A DNA stretch of 64,000 nucleotides from Paracentrotus lividus (GCA_940671915.1 CALNVZ010003432.1:10856391-10920390), one strand, 5' to 3'. Shown: positions 12,182 to 25,164, counted from the first letter of the stretch. A program made the numbers and translations. The notes: generated from the letters alone by a model not told the origin.

Positions 12182-14467
12182 CCAAACTTGATGGTCAAAA
12201 AAGACAAACAACTTCATGTTCTATGGTGTTAGGACAACATGTTCAGGCCCATTCGAGGCAAAGAGGCTTATTATATATTGGAAAACATTATCTGTTAAAA
12301 CAGTGTTATTATTTAATAGTAATAACTATCCGGCACAGTGCCAAATTATACTTCCAAAATAAATTATCAAATCTAAGATAGGTACCCCCATTCAAATATT
12401 GCAGTCCCACATTCATGCCTCACAAATTTTAATGCATAAATTGGCTCATTCCCCCCCCACCCTACCACAAATTAAACTGTAATTTATGTTGATCGAATGA
12501 GTTTCAAGTATTTATCAAATAACATTGCACATTATAGTTGTACAAATTTTTTTTAATAGATTCTGTGAAGATCCAAGGAGTGGGCAAAGCAGATTGATAG
12601 GAATGACCTTGTAGAAAACGGTCCCTTACTATCTGCATCGATATCAGTTTTGTTTGTGAGAAGCACTTCCAAGCATCACCTGTTCTATAGATCTACATGT
12701 ATGTATGCAGCTAGTGGACTTTGTAGCGTATTGGCAAAAATTGTATATGTGAGAGGTCCTTGATCCAAAATAATGTTTTTATAAAAAAAAATTCATAGCC
12801 CCTGTGTCTTTATGAGATGATTGTAGTGTGAAGTTTCAGCCAGGGTATATAATTGATGTTATTAAAAGACTGCCATGCAAACCTACATTTCATTTATGAC
12901 CTTTCTATTTAGCTTCATTTGGAAACGTCACATCAAATTGATTCTGCAGACATGGTTATACATCTTAATAGGCTATATATTTGGCTGACAGTTTTAGTAG
13001 TAAAGTAAAATTTTTACAATCTGCAGTTGTGTTGAGTAGATTATCACGTCTGTGGAATGTTTATATTGTGTGTAATACTGCCAAGCCAAACAATGTGCAT
13101 ACATCAAAGTGCTTTATATAGAGTAGTAACATTCATCATTTTTATATTGAATGGCAACTATTTGATGTAGAGGCTTCCAAATGAAAATTACACAGGCCCA
13201 CACCAACCAGACTGATATTTTAACTTATAATCAATGAAGGATTGCCACACCAATTAGATTTTATAGATGTTAGTGTGTGATAAAGATGTTATAGTGATAC
13301 AATTTATAATCAGAGCGGAATATGGTTCTATATATAGTACAATGTGATTAACAAAAAACATAAAGAATATTAATGCATTGCTTGCAAGCACAGGCTGTAC
13401 GACCAAGGCTCTGCTCTGAAATCATAAATTATTTAACAGCATATAGTTACATATCGATGGATGTCTTATTTTTAAAGATACTTTCACACATTATACTTAA
13501 CATTAGCCAGGTAGGCTCTTAATATATTATTTTGCTCCTTCTGTAAATGCATAAAGTATAATTGCTCTATTTTTGCAAAGATAGATATCATTTGGATATT
13601 TCATTTTGCAAATTAGTTTATTTTTTGAAAAATATTACCAAGAAAATAAAGAAATATGGTAAAGTTTATTGATTTTTCAAAAGCTGAAAGGTTCACTTTC
13701 CAGGCTTATAATTATTTTGTATATTATAATTTTGTTTGAATTATAAATTACAAGTACTATGTAGTTTATTATGCTGGTCTCTCTTAGATAGGTTACTTCC
13801 ACATAAAATTGAAGATGCCCGAACAGCTCAAATCATGCTTGAAGAAAGTCTGGAAACATCTTCACTTTTAACAAAAATAATTTTGAACTTGTGTGGGAAA
13901 AACAAACCTTGTGAAAAAGAGACAAAACTAGTATAAATAATACACTCAAATTTGTGTAGAACTTTCGATCCCTGTTTACTTTTTTTTTTCTTTTGAAGGT
14001 GTCACAATGTGAGATTACTCAATATTTTCACATTTTATGGTAGTTGAACTTATTATTATCCCCATGTATTAGTCAAAAGTGATCCTCTTTGAAGAGAAAA
14101 GCTTTGAAAAAGGGTAATTATTTTATACTAAATATATTGTTCTGTATTGCATTTTGAGTTCTAATGCAAAAGAGGGCCAATTTATTGCATTAAAATGTTA
14201 TGATGGAGGCATGAATGTGTGGGACTGCAATATTGAATGGGGGTACCTATCTTAGAATTGATAATTTATTTTTGGGAAGTATAGATTTGACACTGTGCCG
14301 GTGATGTTTATTACTATTAAATAATAAACACTGTTGTTTTAAAGAATAATGCTTTTCCAATATATAATAAGCCTCTTTGCCTTCGAATGCGCCTGAACAT
14401 TGTTGTCCTAACACGCATAGAACATGTGAATGTTTGTTTGTGCCTTTTTTGACGCATTCAAGTTTTG
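12182..14467. mobile_element. 2.3-kb element with ~280-bp terminal inverted repeats
   Basis: 12182-12460 is the inverse of 14180-14467 with scattered indels. For example GGTGTTAGGACAACATGTTC at the left is mirrored by GAACATTGTTGTCCTAACAC at the right, and AAGAGGCTTATTATATATTG by CAATATATAATAAGCCTCTT. Outer ends are approximately CCAAAACTTGAATGC. A flanking target duplication is not clear. The interior (12483-14164) is AT-rich; its only long frame (13736-13936) matches nothing I know, so the element looks non-autonomous. Its left end falls within a few bases of where copy A similarity ends. Confidence 0.75.
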
Positions 14468-14526
14468 GGTAAAGAAGATATTGAAAATTGAGAAGTAAAG
14501 TAGGCCTTTAGCATGTGGAGAAAGCT

Positions 14527-14605
14527 AAGAGAAAGATTTAGAGAGAGTGAGAGAGAGATCGAGGAGAGAGGGAGAGAGAGAAAGAGAGAGAGAGAGAGAG
14601 AAGGT
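14527..14605. repeat. GA/AG microsatellite
   Basis: Nearly pure purine GAGAGA tract with a few interruptions, ending in a G9 run. Open frames on either strand (Arg/Glu-rich or Ser/Leu-rich) are repeat translation. Confidence 0.9.
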
Positions 14606-15759
14606 GGGGGGGGGGAAGCGGGCTTGAAACACTCAAAGAAAATGAGGGAGGCAGGGGAGAGACACGTGTTTTTATTATTGGCAAACTGGAGTGACAAAAA
14701 TTTGGTCGCTTTTTATGTTGTGTGCTTTTTTTAAAAAGTTTTATTCTTTAAAATAATTTTTTTATTTATTCATTTTAGTTTTATTATTTATTTGTTTTTA
14801 TTTATTTTGTTAGGGGCCTATTTTTTAATTTGTTTTATTTCTTTTTTTTGGGGGTGAGGGATGGGGCCAGGGGGAGCTATTGTCAACAAGGCAGGTCATT
14901 AGTAATAATACTTACATATATATAATATATATATTATATTTTAGGCCTAATGCACATGGAAATAAAATAGAATTGATAACTTAGAGCGGAAAATTTTGAT
15001 AACTGGGGGGTGGGGGGGGTGGGGAATGGGTTTGGCTTCTTAGTGTGGCAATTTTTTCGCTTGAAAAAGAGCCTAAAAAATCCCAAATAAAACAAATCGG
15101 ATGCCTTGAAAGGTACCAAATTCTAACCCATGCCAAAATTGGAAATTACAATGGACATGTTACAAAAAAAAATAATGAAAATGAATTGGAAAAGAGCCCT
15201 ATAGGAACCCCATGCAATGTGTCCCCCGCGCCCTTCCCGCACCATCGGCAAGGCAGGGGGCGTCGCCACTCATTAGTTTGTTTTTGGAGGGCAGCTAGTA
15301 TTTGTATGGGGCTAAACCAATTTAAGGCCATTTAATTAAAATTTACGTTTTAATCAACAACACAACGTACACATAGATGGCGTGGGAAAATTGAGGAAGA
15401 TACGTCTAGAATAAAGGCTGATATTTCACGACGATACTTTCGTAATTGACGGAATAAAGCAAGTGTCTTGAAACCAGACTATATCGAAAGTTACTTACTG
15501 ACGAACAATTTCGCGTGTTATCCCGAGCGACTCAGCACCTCTGCCGTTTTATTCTCTTCTGTTCGAACCAACCAAGTTAGTTATGACCATAGGTTTAGCG
15601 CCATCTGGGTAAGTAGAGCCAACTGGTTTGGGTTAGAAACCGCCTCCCCATTCTCTCTATCAACATTATCCATTCCTTTTTCGACATGCTCATTTCTCGC
15701 CCTATGCATTCGCCTAAAATATTGACACCAATCATTTTTCCCTAGATTCATCACGGTCA
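14606..15759. other. Non-coding stretch with G- and T-rich homopolymers
   Basis: Contains T-rich and G-rich runs (about 14705-14875 and 15004-15025). No exon-like segment with splice consensus and no recognisable repeat ends were found. Confidence 0.4.
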
Positions 15760-16830
15760 ATCAATATCATAACCATCGTTATTATATCGATTGTCATCAT
15801 CATTTTCCGACACGCATTGGGCCCTTATCTATACTGCATTCTCCTCCTGCTCACTAATTCTCCGACGTCCTCGGTACTGGACGGCAATACTCCTCCTATA
15901 TCATATTCTGCTAAGCCAATCCTCTACAATCACCATGCCATAAATCCTCCTTTCTCGTATCATTCATCACCAATCATCATCATCCTCCTCGTCATGATTG
16001 ATCACCATCATCAATCCTTCCTCTCATGACCCGATCATCATCTGCCTGCCTCATCTTCATTTCCACTCATCTCTTCTCCTGGCAACATGCATTTTAGGCC
16101 ATCATCATGCCTCTATCATCACCAATCCATACATTTCCCCTCATCATTATCGGCCAATCATATCCTCCTCATCATTCATTATCACCATCACTCTGCCATC
16201 CTCTTTCATCATCACCATCATCTGCCTCCTCATCATTCATTATTCACCATCATCATCCTCCTCCTGCGATCTTTTATTATGACAATCATCCTCCTCATCA
16301 TCAACCATCATCATCTCCTCCTCATCATTTCATTTTCACCATCCATCATCTGCTCGCTTCATGCATCGCTCTCAATCAGGACTCATACATGCCTCCTTTT
16401 CTCATCATTATTATGACCATTATCATCCTCCTCCTCATTCAATCATCATGACCATTCATTCCTCCTTCTCCTCATCATGTGACCATCATCTTCCTCCTCA
16501 TCATCATGTACCATCATCAATCATCATGACCATCATCCTCCTTCTCCTCATCATTGTGACCAATCATCTTCCTCTCATCATCATGACCATCATCATTCAT
16601 TAAGACCATCATCCATCCTCCTCATCATCAACTTGACCATCACAACCTCCTCCTCATCATCATTTCACCATCATCATCCTCCTCCTCTTCATCATTATCA
16701 CCATCATTTCATCCTCCTCATCAATCATCATTTATTGACCATCCACCATGACCATTATCATCACATCATCATTATAACCATTATCATCCCAATCCTCACA
16801 TCATTGTGACTACCAACATCTTCTTCCTGT
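15760..16830. repeat. CAT/CTC low-complexity kilobase
   Basis: Over 1 kb built from degenerate ATCATCATC, CATCATCCTCCTC and ATGACCATCAT units with no fixed period. All three forward frames stay open for 80 to 115 codons, giving His/Ser/Ile/Pro-rich translations. That is expected from a C-, A- and T-only strand and is not evidence of a gene. Confidence 0.9.
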
Positions 16831-17907
16831 AACGGTGTTATATTATAGAGTCATACTGGATGCAGGTCAAATGAATAATGAAAGTATAACAGCTACCTTT
16901 AAAAATTTTACAAAATATTTATATATCTCTATCACCGATGATATATGATCATTTACCATTAATTAAAAAACATATGAATGATAATAGATCTAGTAATTTT
17001 CTAAATGCGGTTATTATGTATCTCATATTGTGATTGCAATTTATTTAATTTTTTTTTGCCATGTCATATGTTCAATCCTGAGGTGCCACAGTGTAAGGCA
17101 AAAGTGCACTTCTCCTGTAAATAAGAGCTACATGAACACATTAAAAAATTCAGGACATTTTCCAATAGTCACGTCGCATAAATTTCCTAATAATATGTTA
17201 CTTGCTAATAGAGTCTAACTCCTAGTATTAATGAGCAAGGACAAAACTACTTTTTTGTCGGTAAAAAGGCGCTTTCTCCTAGTCCTAATGTCAAGGCATA
17301 TTTTTTATCATTTTTTATGTTCGATATGGTTCAGTAAACAAGATTCATTATAATGAGGTATCTGGCTTGGTATTGAGCACCTTGTTTATAATGGGAGTGC
17401 GACTATTTGATGAAGCTAGCAGGACAGGAGGCGGAAAAAATAAGTAAGCATGTCAAAATTTGTTTTCATTCTTTTCAGTACTAACAAGTAGTACATTAAC
17501 CTTCTCATAATTTCACAATATTTGTTGTTAAGTTAAAAAGATGATGGATCAGATATGTATATGAATGTATATCATTCAGTTTTTGTTTAATTTCCAGATT
17601 TCCAGAAAAACTTTGAAATACACAGTCATTACGAAAACCACCAGTCATTGTTAAAGATATTATGAAGTAGTATCCCACATATACTTCACAATTATCCTGG
17701 CCTTTTGAAGGTTTTAAAAGTTTTAAAATTTCTTGCAGACGTCACACATCACAACCCACTGAAACATCCTTCTTTGGGTTATCTCACCCCTTCTTGATGT
17801 GTGCTATATAATAACGAAAACCAGCACATGGCTTAGTCCCACATACACAGATTGATGTTTGCACCATCCACTCTGAGGTAACAAACTTAAAAGTATCTTT
17901 AGTCTCT
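16831..17907. other. AT-rich stretch, nothing recognised
   Basis: I see no coding segment, RNA gene or repeat termini here. Confidence 0.35.
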
Positions 17908-18095
17908 TTCAGACCCATTTTGAGTTCTAGGTCTCATTCATAGTCTGTACCGTCAGCTCGATATCATAAGGCATTCAAGTAACTCAATCTCTTTCAGTCC
18001 CATCTAAAGTTCTAGACTACATTATAGTTTCAGTCCCATTTAGAAGTTTTCGGTCTCATCATAGTTTACCGTTTCTTCAGCTCGATATTGTTTCA
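17908..18095. repeat. Degenerate ~90-bp tandem repeat
   Basis: Units share CTCTTTCAG(A/T)CCCAT, AGTTCTAG, GTCTCAT and CAGCTCGATAT. About two and a half degenerate copies end near 18095. Confidence 0.5.
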
Positions 18096-18423
18096 TACAT
18101 CTCTTTGTCTCTCATATTTCTCTTTCTGGGCATTCAAGTAGGCTATATACACCACACAGCCAGTGATGGGCAAGCCAAGCCAACTCCCATTATAAAATTT
18201 GTTCTAAAGAAAAACAGAGGAATGGTAAACAAATTATTCTTTGAGCGCAAATGAATAAGCCAAGTTATGTCAGCTGTCACATATAAATATTCCCATGATA
18301 CTTCCCTTAATATGGTTTTATAATACGCTTCTTTGTACTCTCTAAATCCAGTGTCGCAGTTTTGTTCTTGTTTCTTGTATTTTGCCTTTCTTTCTCTTCT
18401 TTGCACGTAATAATCTCTCTCTT

Positions 18424-18448
18424 NNNNNNNNNNNNNNNNNNNNNNNNN
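18424..18448. other. Assembly gap of 25 Ns
   Basis: Exactly 25 unknown bases, a conventional placeholder size and not a measured distance. It lies between copies A and B, so the physical linkage of the two copies rests on this join. Confidence 0.99.
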
Positions 18449-19116
18449 GGGGTTGGTTGCCCGGATACTTAACGAAAAGAAAAGCCTGCTTGGCTTGTTT
18501 GTCTCAGGATTAAGCTAAAAACATAATATGTTGAATAATGCTTATCTTCATCAATATTTGATCTGTAGAATATTTTCTAATAGGCACATAGATTTTTTTA
18601 CATGATTTCAAATAATAACAATTTTAGTGCAATAATGTCCAAGCTCCTGCAATAAGAATCACACATTTCAACTCTAATGTTGAGGGGTCAGTGGCATTTC
18701 ACACACAATCTTACCATACACCATCCATCCAGCGTCCCGGGGCCAACTCCCGGGGGCTAACTAGACCCTACCTAGTCGGACGTCCCACGTTAACGACAAG
18801 TTAATACCCTCACCCGCCCATCTCTCCCCCGGCTCCGTCGGTGTCGGGTCTTCGACATTGGGCAACTGTCTTGGGAACCATACATCGCTTGTTTATATCG
18901 GCTTAGATTTTTGTTTTATTACAGTTAAGACTTAGATCAAGTTGAAAAATTACAATAATGAAACCTAAGCCATCTATATATTGCAACAACGAACAAATAA
19001 CCCTTGCCTCTGACCCCAAAAATGAAATGAAAAAAGGTTGTTCCTTACCAAAATCTGGCGCATGCGCAGAACACTTGTTCAAAATTTAGCAGATGAGCTA
19101 TTTTTCAAACGAGAAA
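18449..19116. other. Stretch after the gap, nothing recognised
   Basis: Includes a GC-richer patch (about 18730-18870) with the short palindrome CTCCCGGGGGC-like bases and CTAGACCCTACCTAGTCGG. No coding exon was found. Confidence 0.35.
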
Positions 19117-19118
19117 CC

Positions 19119-19940
19119 CCAAAAAGGAGGCATAGTCACTGACTTTTTTGGGAGGTCTCAAAGAGTTTAAAAGGCCTTATTATACTAGAGAATTTATCGA
19201 ATTTTGTTAAAATTAACATTTGCAATCGTTTCAAAGAAAATAAAGGGTAATATTATCCATTTTGAAAAAATGTGTTTTACGTGTTAAACATAGGCATTTA
19301 CCATTTTTTTCGTTCTGCAAAAGGAGGCATAGTCACTGACTTTTTTGGGAGGTCTTCAAGAGTTTAAAATGCTGGATTGTATTAGGAAATTTATTTAAAT
19401 TTGATAAAAACGACATTTCCAGTCATTTCAAAGAAAAAAAAGGGGAATCGTAATCAATTCAAAATATTGCGTAAGTCCATAGGCCTACGTGTTATAACCC
19501 ACCAGGGGCAGTTTTTTCATGCTCAAAAGGAGGCATAGTCACTGACTTTTTTAGGGGGGTTTCAAGAGTTCAAAATGCTTAATTGTATTAGAAAATTTAT
19601 TCAAATTTTATAGAATTAGCATTTCCAATCGTTCAAATGAGAAAAAAGGGGATAATTATCCATTTTTAAAACACGTGTTTTACGTGTTAAACATAGGCGA
19701 TTACCATCTGCAAAAGGAGGCATAGTCACTGACTTTTTTAGGGGGGTCTCAACTGTTGAGAATGCTTGATTATGTTAAGAAATTTATTTAAATTTGATAA
19801 TATCCACGTTTTCAGTCATTTCAAAGAAATTACAGGGGGATATCAACTGATTTCTAATTGCTTGTATTTTACGTTCAAAACTCAATTGAGGCTCAAAGTT
19901 CATAATCATACATAGTCACTGACATTTTTGGTAGGTTTTC
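19119..19940. repeat. Five-unit tandem repeat, period ~190-200 bp
   Basis: The landmark AGGAGGCATAGTCACTGAC occurs at about 19125, 19323, 19529 and 19714, with a shortened fifth copy near 19909. After each landmark comes TTTTTGGGAGGTCTC, a segment resembling GTTTAAAATGCTTGATTGT, then AAATTTATT and TTTCAAAGAAA. Units are diverged from one another and no frame crosses them, so this looks like an old minisatellite or the core of a tandem-core transposon. Confidence 0.85.
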
Positions 19941-20184
19941 TTAGAAATCAAGGTTGTAAACATGAATATTGAACCTTTTTACTTTGCTCTCAACCAAAAA
20001 TCAAAACTAAAAAAGGTAGATTAGTATAATAAATATGAAAGACGAAAAAATCGGTTTTTGGGCGTTATAACTTTTCGAGTCGCACAAATACGCACAAACA
20101 CCCCGATCAGATCCAGCGGACGGTGTGTACCACACCGAACGTGGGAAGCTCCACTTCTTCCCACTATATATTCTTTGGTCGAAC

Positions 20185-20470
20185 TTCCCCATGGTCTAAT
20201 TCTTACTTTGTCTAATGACCACTAAGTCTAATTTCCGTTTAGTCTATTAGCCAAAATGTATAATTACATTTTCGTCTAATCCCTCGTGAATATTTGGTAC
20301 ATTACCAGTTTGTAACAGGATTTGACTAAGTGGTGTAAGACCAATTGGACATTAGACAAAATTGACATTAGAGTAAATGGAATAAGTCCATGTAGGACGA
20401 GGCCAAACGGGCATGAGTCAAAGTGGGATTAGACCAAGTGGAAATTTACCAAATGGGAGTAAGAAGGTTG
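20185..20470. repeat. Foldback built from GTCTAAT-type short units
   Basis: The left arm repeats short units ending in (A/T)GTCTAAT (CATGGTCTAATTC, TTGTCTAATGACC, AAGTCTAATTTCC). The right arm carries the inverse ATTAGAC(C/A)A units (GGACATTAGACAAAATTGAC, GGGATTAGACCAAGTGG). Unit length is about 16-20 bp. The architecture resembles sea-urchin TU-type foldback elements, with short direct repeats inside inverted arms; family assignment is inference. Confidence 0.6.
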
Positions 20471-21909
20471 GTGATGGTGTGGATGATGTGGAGAATGTTG
20501 TTGTTGTTTTTATATTTTACGGTGCTTTCATTCATTATATGAATATTTACGCCTTGTGATAGATGAGGTTAATGAGGGAATATTGATGATGTTGAGGCCA
20601 ATAAGGAGAATGCATAGCGAGATAATGGTGATGAAGAGGAGTTGTAAAGATCGGAAGTAATGCTGATGATTAATACCGGTAATAATAATAATGAAAATAA
20701 CGCATTTATATAGCACCATCTATCTAGTTAAACTATTCCAAGGCGCATTGTAAAACAAGAAAAAAGTGTTGAACTACAAACATAGCAGCTATATAGTTCT
20801 TTATCTAATAACCTCGCAAAATATCATGCATCACTCTTGAAAGTGTGAGGGGCTGAGCCGTAAGGAGAAATGATAGAGGCGGGGGGGGGGGGGTGAACAT
20901 GCAGAAAATCACAAGTAGATGGCAATTTTTGCATTTTTGTACACATTTACTGAAAAAAGTTGGGCGGACTGGAGATCCCCCCCCCCGGCCTTGCGGCACC
21001 CGAATTTTGCATGCAGTGTCCAACTCTTTTATGGAGTCGGAATGGCATTAAAACTATAACGCCCTTTTGGATTCGAAATGTTTGCCCTTTTGAAACGGTT
21101 ACTTTCTCTGAAGCAAATGACTACACAATTGATCGCTTTTACTATCGACAGGAAAGCTTTATCAAGGGAGTTCTTTAGTATTGTATTCAAACTATTCATT
21201 TCCTTATTCTGACTCTCACCCGGGGGAGTTTCTTGTACATAGTTTCCTCATTCTCTTCTTTCCTTCTATATCCCTCTTGTTAGCCCCCTGCTCCCATCTT
21301 CACCACCAACTTTAAAGGGGAAATTCACCCTAAATCAAATTGGTTTCAATATAAAGTGCGCAATATCCATCCTAGGATAACAATGTTTTTATTTTGTGAC
21401 GTCACCTGCGAGCTACCCTCCCGCTGTACTGTAAATTTAATAAAATGCCAACTTTAAAGGAAAAATGTTAATATCATCTACAAGATCTATGAATTCACTG
21501 CATTATTAATCCACGACTTTTACATGCCTCTATGGATTAGCAAGAACTCCCTATCTACCCCCCCCCCCCCCCCCCCCACTCTCTCTCTCTCTCTCTCTCT
21601 CTCCCTCCCTCTGACCTCATAACTTGTATTGCTGTTGTCGTTCCAATGAATAATATTTCGTTAGAAACGAAACGCATATTGTTTCCTGTTTGTTTTTGTT
21701 TTTCCTTTGACTAAATGCCAAATCAACTGACGTCAAGAAGGATGACATTAGTTTTTCACCTTGATAGAAAGTAGAACAAAAAGGTTATAAATGCTTTATT
21801 CCATGAGACAATTTTAAGCTATTATGTAGTCCATTTAAAAATAATATTCGATTGGTTAATTTTATTCTCTAAAAAATAAATGCTCCAAATTTTATTTTCC
21901 GAAACAAAG

Positions 21910-22077
21910 TCCTGGGCCCCGTAACACAAAGGTTTGCAATCAATCGCTAAATGGCAATAGCCAATCAAGATCTTTGTTACACACGCATTGTGTTGAACAG
22001 ACAGACCACCAACCAATAAGATTAGCGCTTTCAAATTTACAATTGATCGCAAACCTTTGTGTTACGGGGCCCAGGAA
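21910..22077. mobile_element. Palindromic MITE (CCTGGGCCCCGTAACAC family), copy B
   Basis: Cleaner copy of the element at 1243-1415. Left TCCTGGGCCCCGTAACAC AAAGGTTTGC and right GCAAACCTTTGTG TTACGGGGCCCAGGA are close to exact inverses over about 35 bp, and the 168-bp body is itself partly palindromic. Confidence 0.8.
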
Positions 22078-22848
22078 GGTGAAACGGAAATTTATTTTGC
22101 CCAATTAATCGTGGGCCCGGCAGCCATTGAGCAACTCTCAGTTCCACTGTATCATTTTACCTCTCTCCTTTCTCCTTCCCATTTCTATATTAATTTTACT
22201 AACTATCTATAATACCTTTAGGGCCATATCTCTCTTTGTTTTGGTTCAATTTTATCTATTTATTCATTCTTCCTTTTAACCTAAATTATTTGTATCAATC
22301 TTACTATTTATGTCTATAAATCAAATAACTTTCTATTTGCTTTCTATATTTTTCCTTTTCACTTTTACAATAAATTTCCTTGCTCTATTCCTCCTTTTCT
22401 TCCTCTCTCTCTCTCTCTCTCTCTCTCCCGTTATCTCTCTCTCTCTCTTTCTCTCTCACTCTCACTTTATCTCTCGCTCTCTTTTTAATCTTTAATCTCA
22501 AACTTTTATCAAGATCTCTCTTTCTCTCCCTCCCTCTCCCTATTTCCTTATCTCTCAATATATCTCAAGTTATCTCTCATATACTATTACAGACGCCCCT
22601 CTTGATTATAAAGATCCCATACGTGATGACGATTAACAATCACTTCCTGTATCTCATTAAATAAGGTCTACCTTGGGCAAAGGGGTTCTGTTCATTCTTA
22701 TAATCAAGGAAGGCACTAATATATTCCTACAGCAATGCAATATACTTCCAGTGGCCGATCCAGTATGACTACAAAAGGGGATGGGGGGACAGACGGGGAG
22801 AACCGAATTTTTAAAGTCACCTATTAAACCGCCCATCCCCCCCAAAAA

Positions 22849-22854
22849 AAAACA

Positions 22855-22885
<31 letters not shown>

Positions 22886-22948
22886 CAAAACAAAACAAAA
22901 CAAAACAAAACAAAACAAAACAAAAACAAAACAAACAACAAAAACAAA
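22849..22948. repeat. AACAAAA-type simple repeat, copy B
   Basis: Array of AACAAAACAAAAC units directly after a run of C and A. Length and interruptions differ from copy A (2192-2291), as expected for a slippage-prone tract. Confidence 0.9.
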
Positions 22949-24176
22949 ATATGAAAACGAAAAATTGCTGAAAATCGGAAATTTTGGGCCTTTTGTGAAC
23001 GGCAAAAAAAGGAGGGGCCATGTGACCCCCTCTAGATCCTACATCCTATTAATATATCCTAGACCCTCTATGGATTACTCTACAAATAGATCATCCGTCT
23101 TCCTCTTAATTTTCGTTATCAAGATTATTTCCGGTGATATTCATATCTCGAAGCCCCTGATATTATCTTTAATTGCCATGATTAACCGTCTGGGAAAGTG
23201 ACACATTTTAAGAATGAAAGTTATCACACGGCTTAAAACCCCATTCCGACGTCACCGTTATTTTGGCCCTCTGCATGTAGAGTATATCATATAGGGATGA
23301 TCGGGTTTGGACTTACAGATTTTCTTGTGGATTAAATTTGCAATTTCACCCCAGAGGATCGTGTTTTGGTGTTAATATAATTATCTTGATATCCTTTCAA
23401 TGATATGCAAACTTAATTTGATGTCATTGGTGTGATCATTATCGGCCTATTCAGAGTACAATAAACATAATTATAATACACGCAAAAATATAATGTTCAT
23501 TTTGGTTACTCACAAGGAAGTCTATCTAAGTAACCTCTTAGAAAAATGCTTGTAAATTTTTTTTGGTGTGCTACGGTTTTGGGTTACACTTTTAGTTGTC
23601 ATTATTTGGGTCCACTAAATTACGGGGGATTAAATTACGAAATCCAGTTTTTGCTCAGTCTGCCTAAATTATTACCCGGGTTAAAAAGAATCATCCTTGC
23701 CCTTGTCCCAAAATAGGTTGTTGTTTTTTAATGAAGCTCCCAATAGCCTACTACGTCATGACAGTCAGTTGCCCCAATGTCAAGACATCCATTACCATGA
23801 ATACAGAAATAGAATTAATCCAAGGATTAATGAAGCCCCTCAAGAACACGAGATCGGAACACAGAGAGACGACAATCAGAGAATGTGATAGACGATTCAA
23901 TTACTCAGAATCGATCGTTGCATATCTTTATTCACTTTTTTTTTTTTTTTTTTTTTTTTTTTACATCTTCTGTTCCATGCACTTTCGTCTTCTCCCCCCT
24001 TTTTAAAAACTCTTTCGTCTAATATTTAATTTTTTTTATGGCAGAACTTATGTTCTCATGGCGTTGAAACGAAGAAAAGTTTTTGATTTATAAAGCCAAA
24101 TTGAAAATTCGTGGAACATTTAAATTGCATTTTAGTAAATATGGAAAATACATGTAATGCTCTGCTTACAATGTTA

Positions 24177-25164
24177 GGGTACATGCAGGTAATATGGGCC
24201 AGCAGGTAATATGGGCCACCTGAAGCAAATCATGTCGTGACCGTCGACCGGTGACCGGTGACCGGTGTGAGCACCATAATGTTGTTCATATGAACTGTAT
24301 ACGAAAATATATCCTCGTGAGAGCATCTGATGCCGAAATTTCTCTGAGAAAATTGCTGAGAACCAACAAGGTAGGTAAAACTTACGGCATTTTTTACCCT
24401 GATGTAAAATATGATATTTCACAGAATGTGATGGTGAAAGAGTGTTTGAGGGGGTAATCCAATTGTTTTGTATATTTAGTAAGCTTATAGTTTCATTTGA
24501 TCATACTAGCGTGTGCAGGTCAATTTGTTTTAGTGAAGGGGTGCAATGTGGCATTGAATACCTGCCTGACAGAGCAACATTAGTGCAGGTAATATGGGCC
24601 GTCCAAAATGGCGGAAATTATTCTGGTACTTAGTATAGGGATGAGGCACCAATCTCTTTGCTACGATTTTTTTTTGGGTATATTCACAGTATATATGATT
24701 AATATAAATAACTTATTGTAGGCCTATATTGACTTGTATAATGAAAATAATATTTTAATAATATTATTAAAAAAAAGAAATAATATACAAAATACATAAC
24801 ATTAAAATATATAGTCAAAGGATTTACTGAAGGGTCTTATGATTTCGAATTATCTCTTAAAGTTAATGATTTTCAACATTTTAAGCAAATTCCAGACATG
24901 GTAGAGTCATTGTAGTTTTTAAACATACATTAAATACATGTGCCCATATTACCTGCACATGTAGGTAATATGGGCACTTTAGTAATGACGTCAACATTTG
25001 AATATTGCAGACAGGGGGGTTGGTGATAATTGGTTTTCTTCACAATAAAAGTTAGAGCAGTAGTCATTGATTCATATAAACAAAGTTTAGACTGTGTGTC
25101 ATTTCGTAATTTTATGCAAATTAGGCAAATGAGCTTAGGGTGCCCATATTACCTGCATGTACCC
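24177..25164. mobile_element. 988-bp TA-flanked MITE with GGTAATATGGGC terminal repeats
   Basis: The left end GGGTACATGCAGGTAATATG is the inverse of the right end CATATTACCTGCATGTACCC, a terminal inverted repeat of about 23 bp. A TA dinucleotide lies immediately outside each end (24175-24176 and 25165-25166), the target duplication typical of Tc1/mariner-type elements. The GGTAATATGGGC core recurs inside the left end, near 24593, and as a small palindrome at 24943-24979. There is no transposase frame, so it is non-autonomous. Confidence 0.75.

Noticed and set aside
13736..13936. 66-codon frame inside the long-TIR element as a transposase remnant
   Set aside because: No DDE-type motif or DNA-binding domain is visible and the length is within chance for AT-rich DNA.
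15998..16603. Several His/Ser/Ile-rich overlapping forward frames
   Set aside because: A CAT/CTC low-complexity strand has few stops in any frame; all three frames are open together, with no splice or start context.
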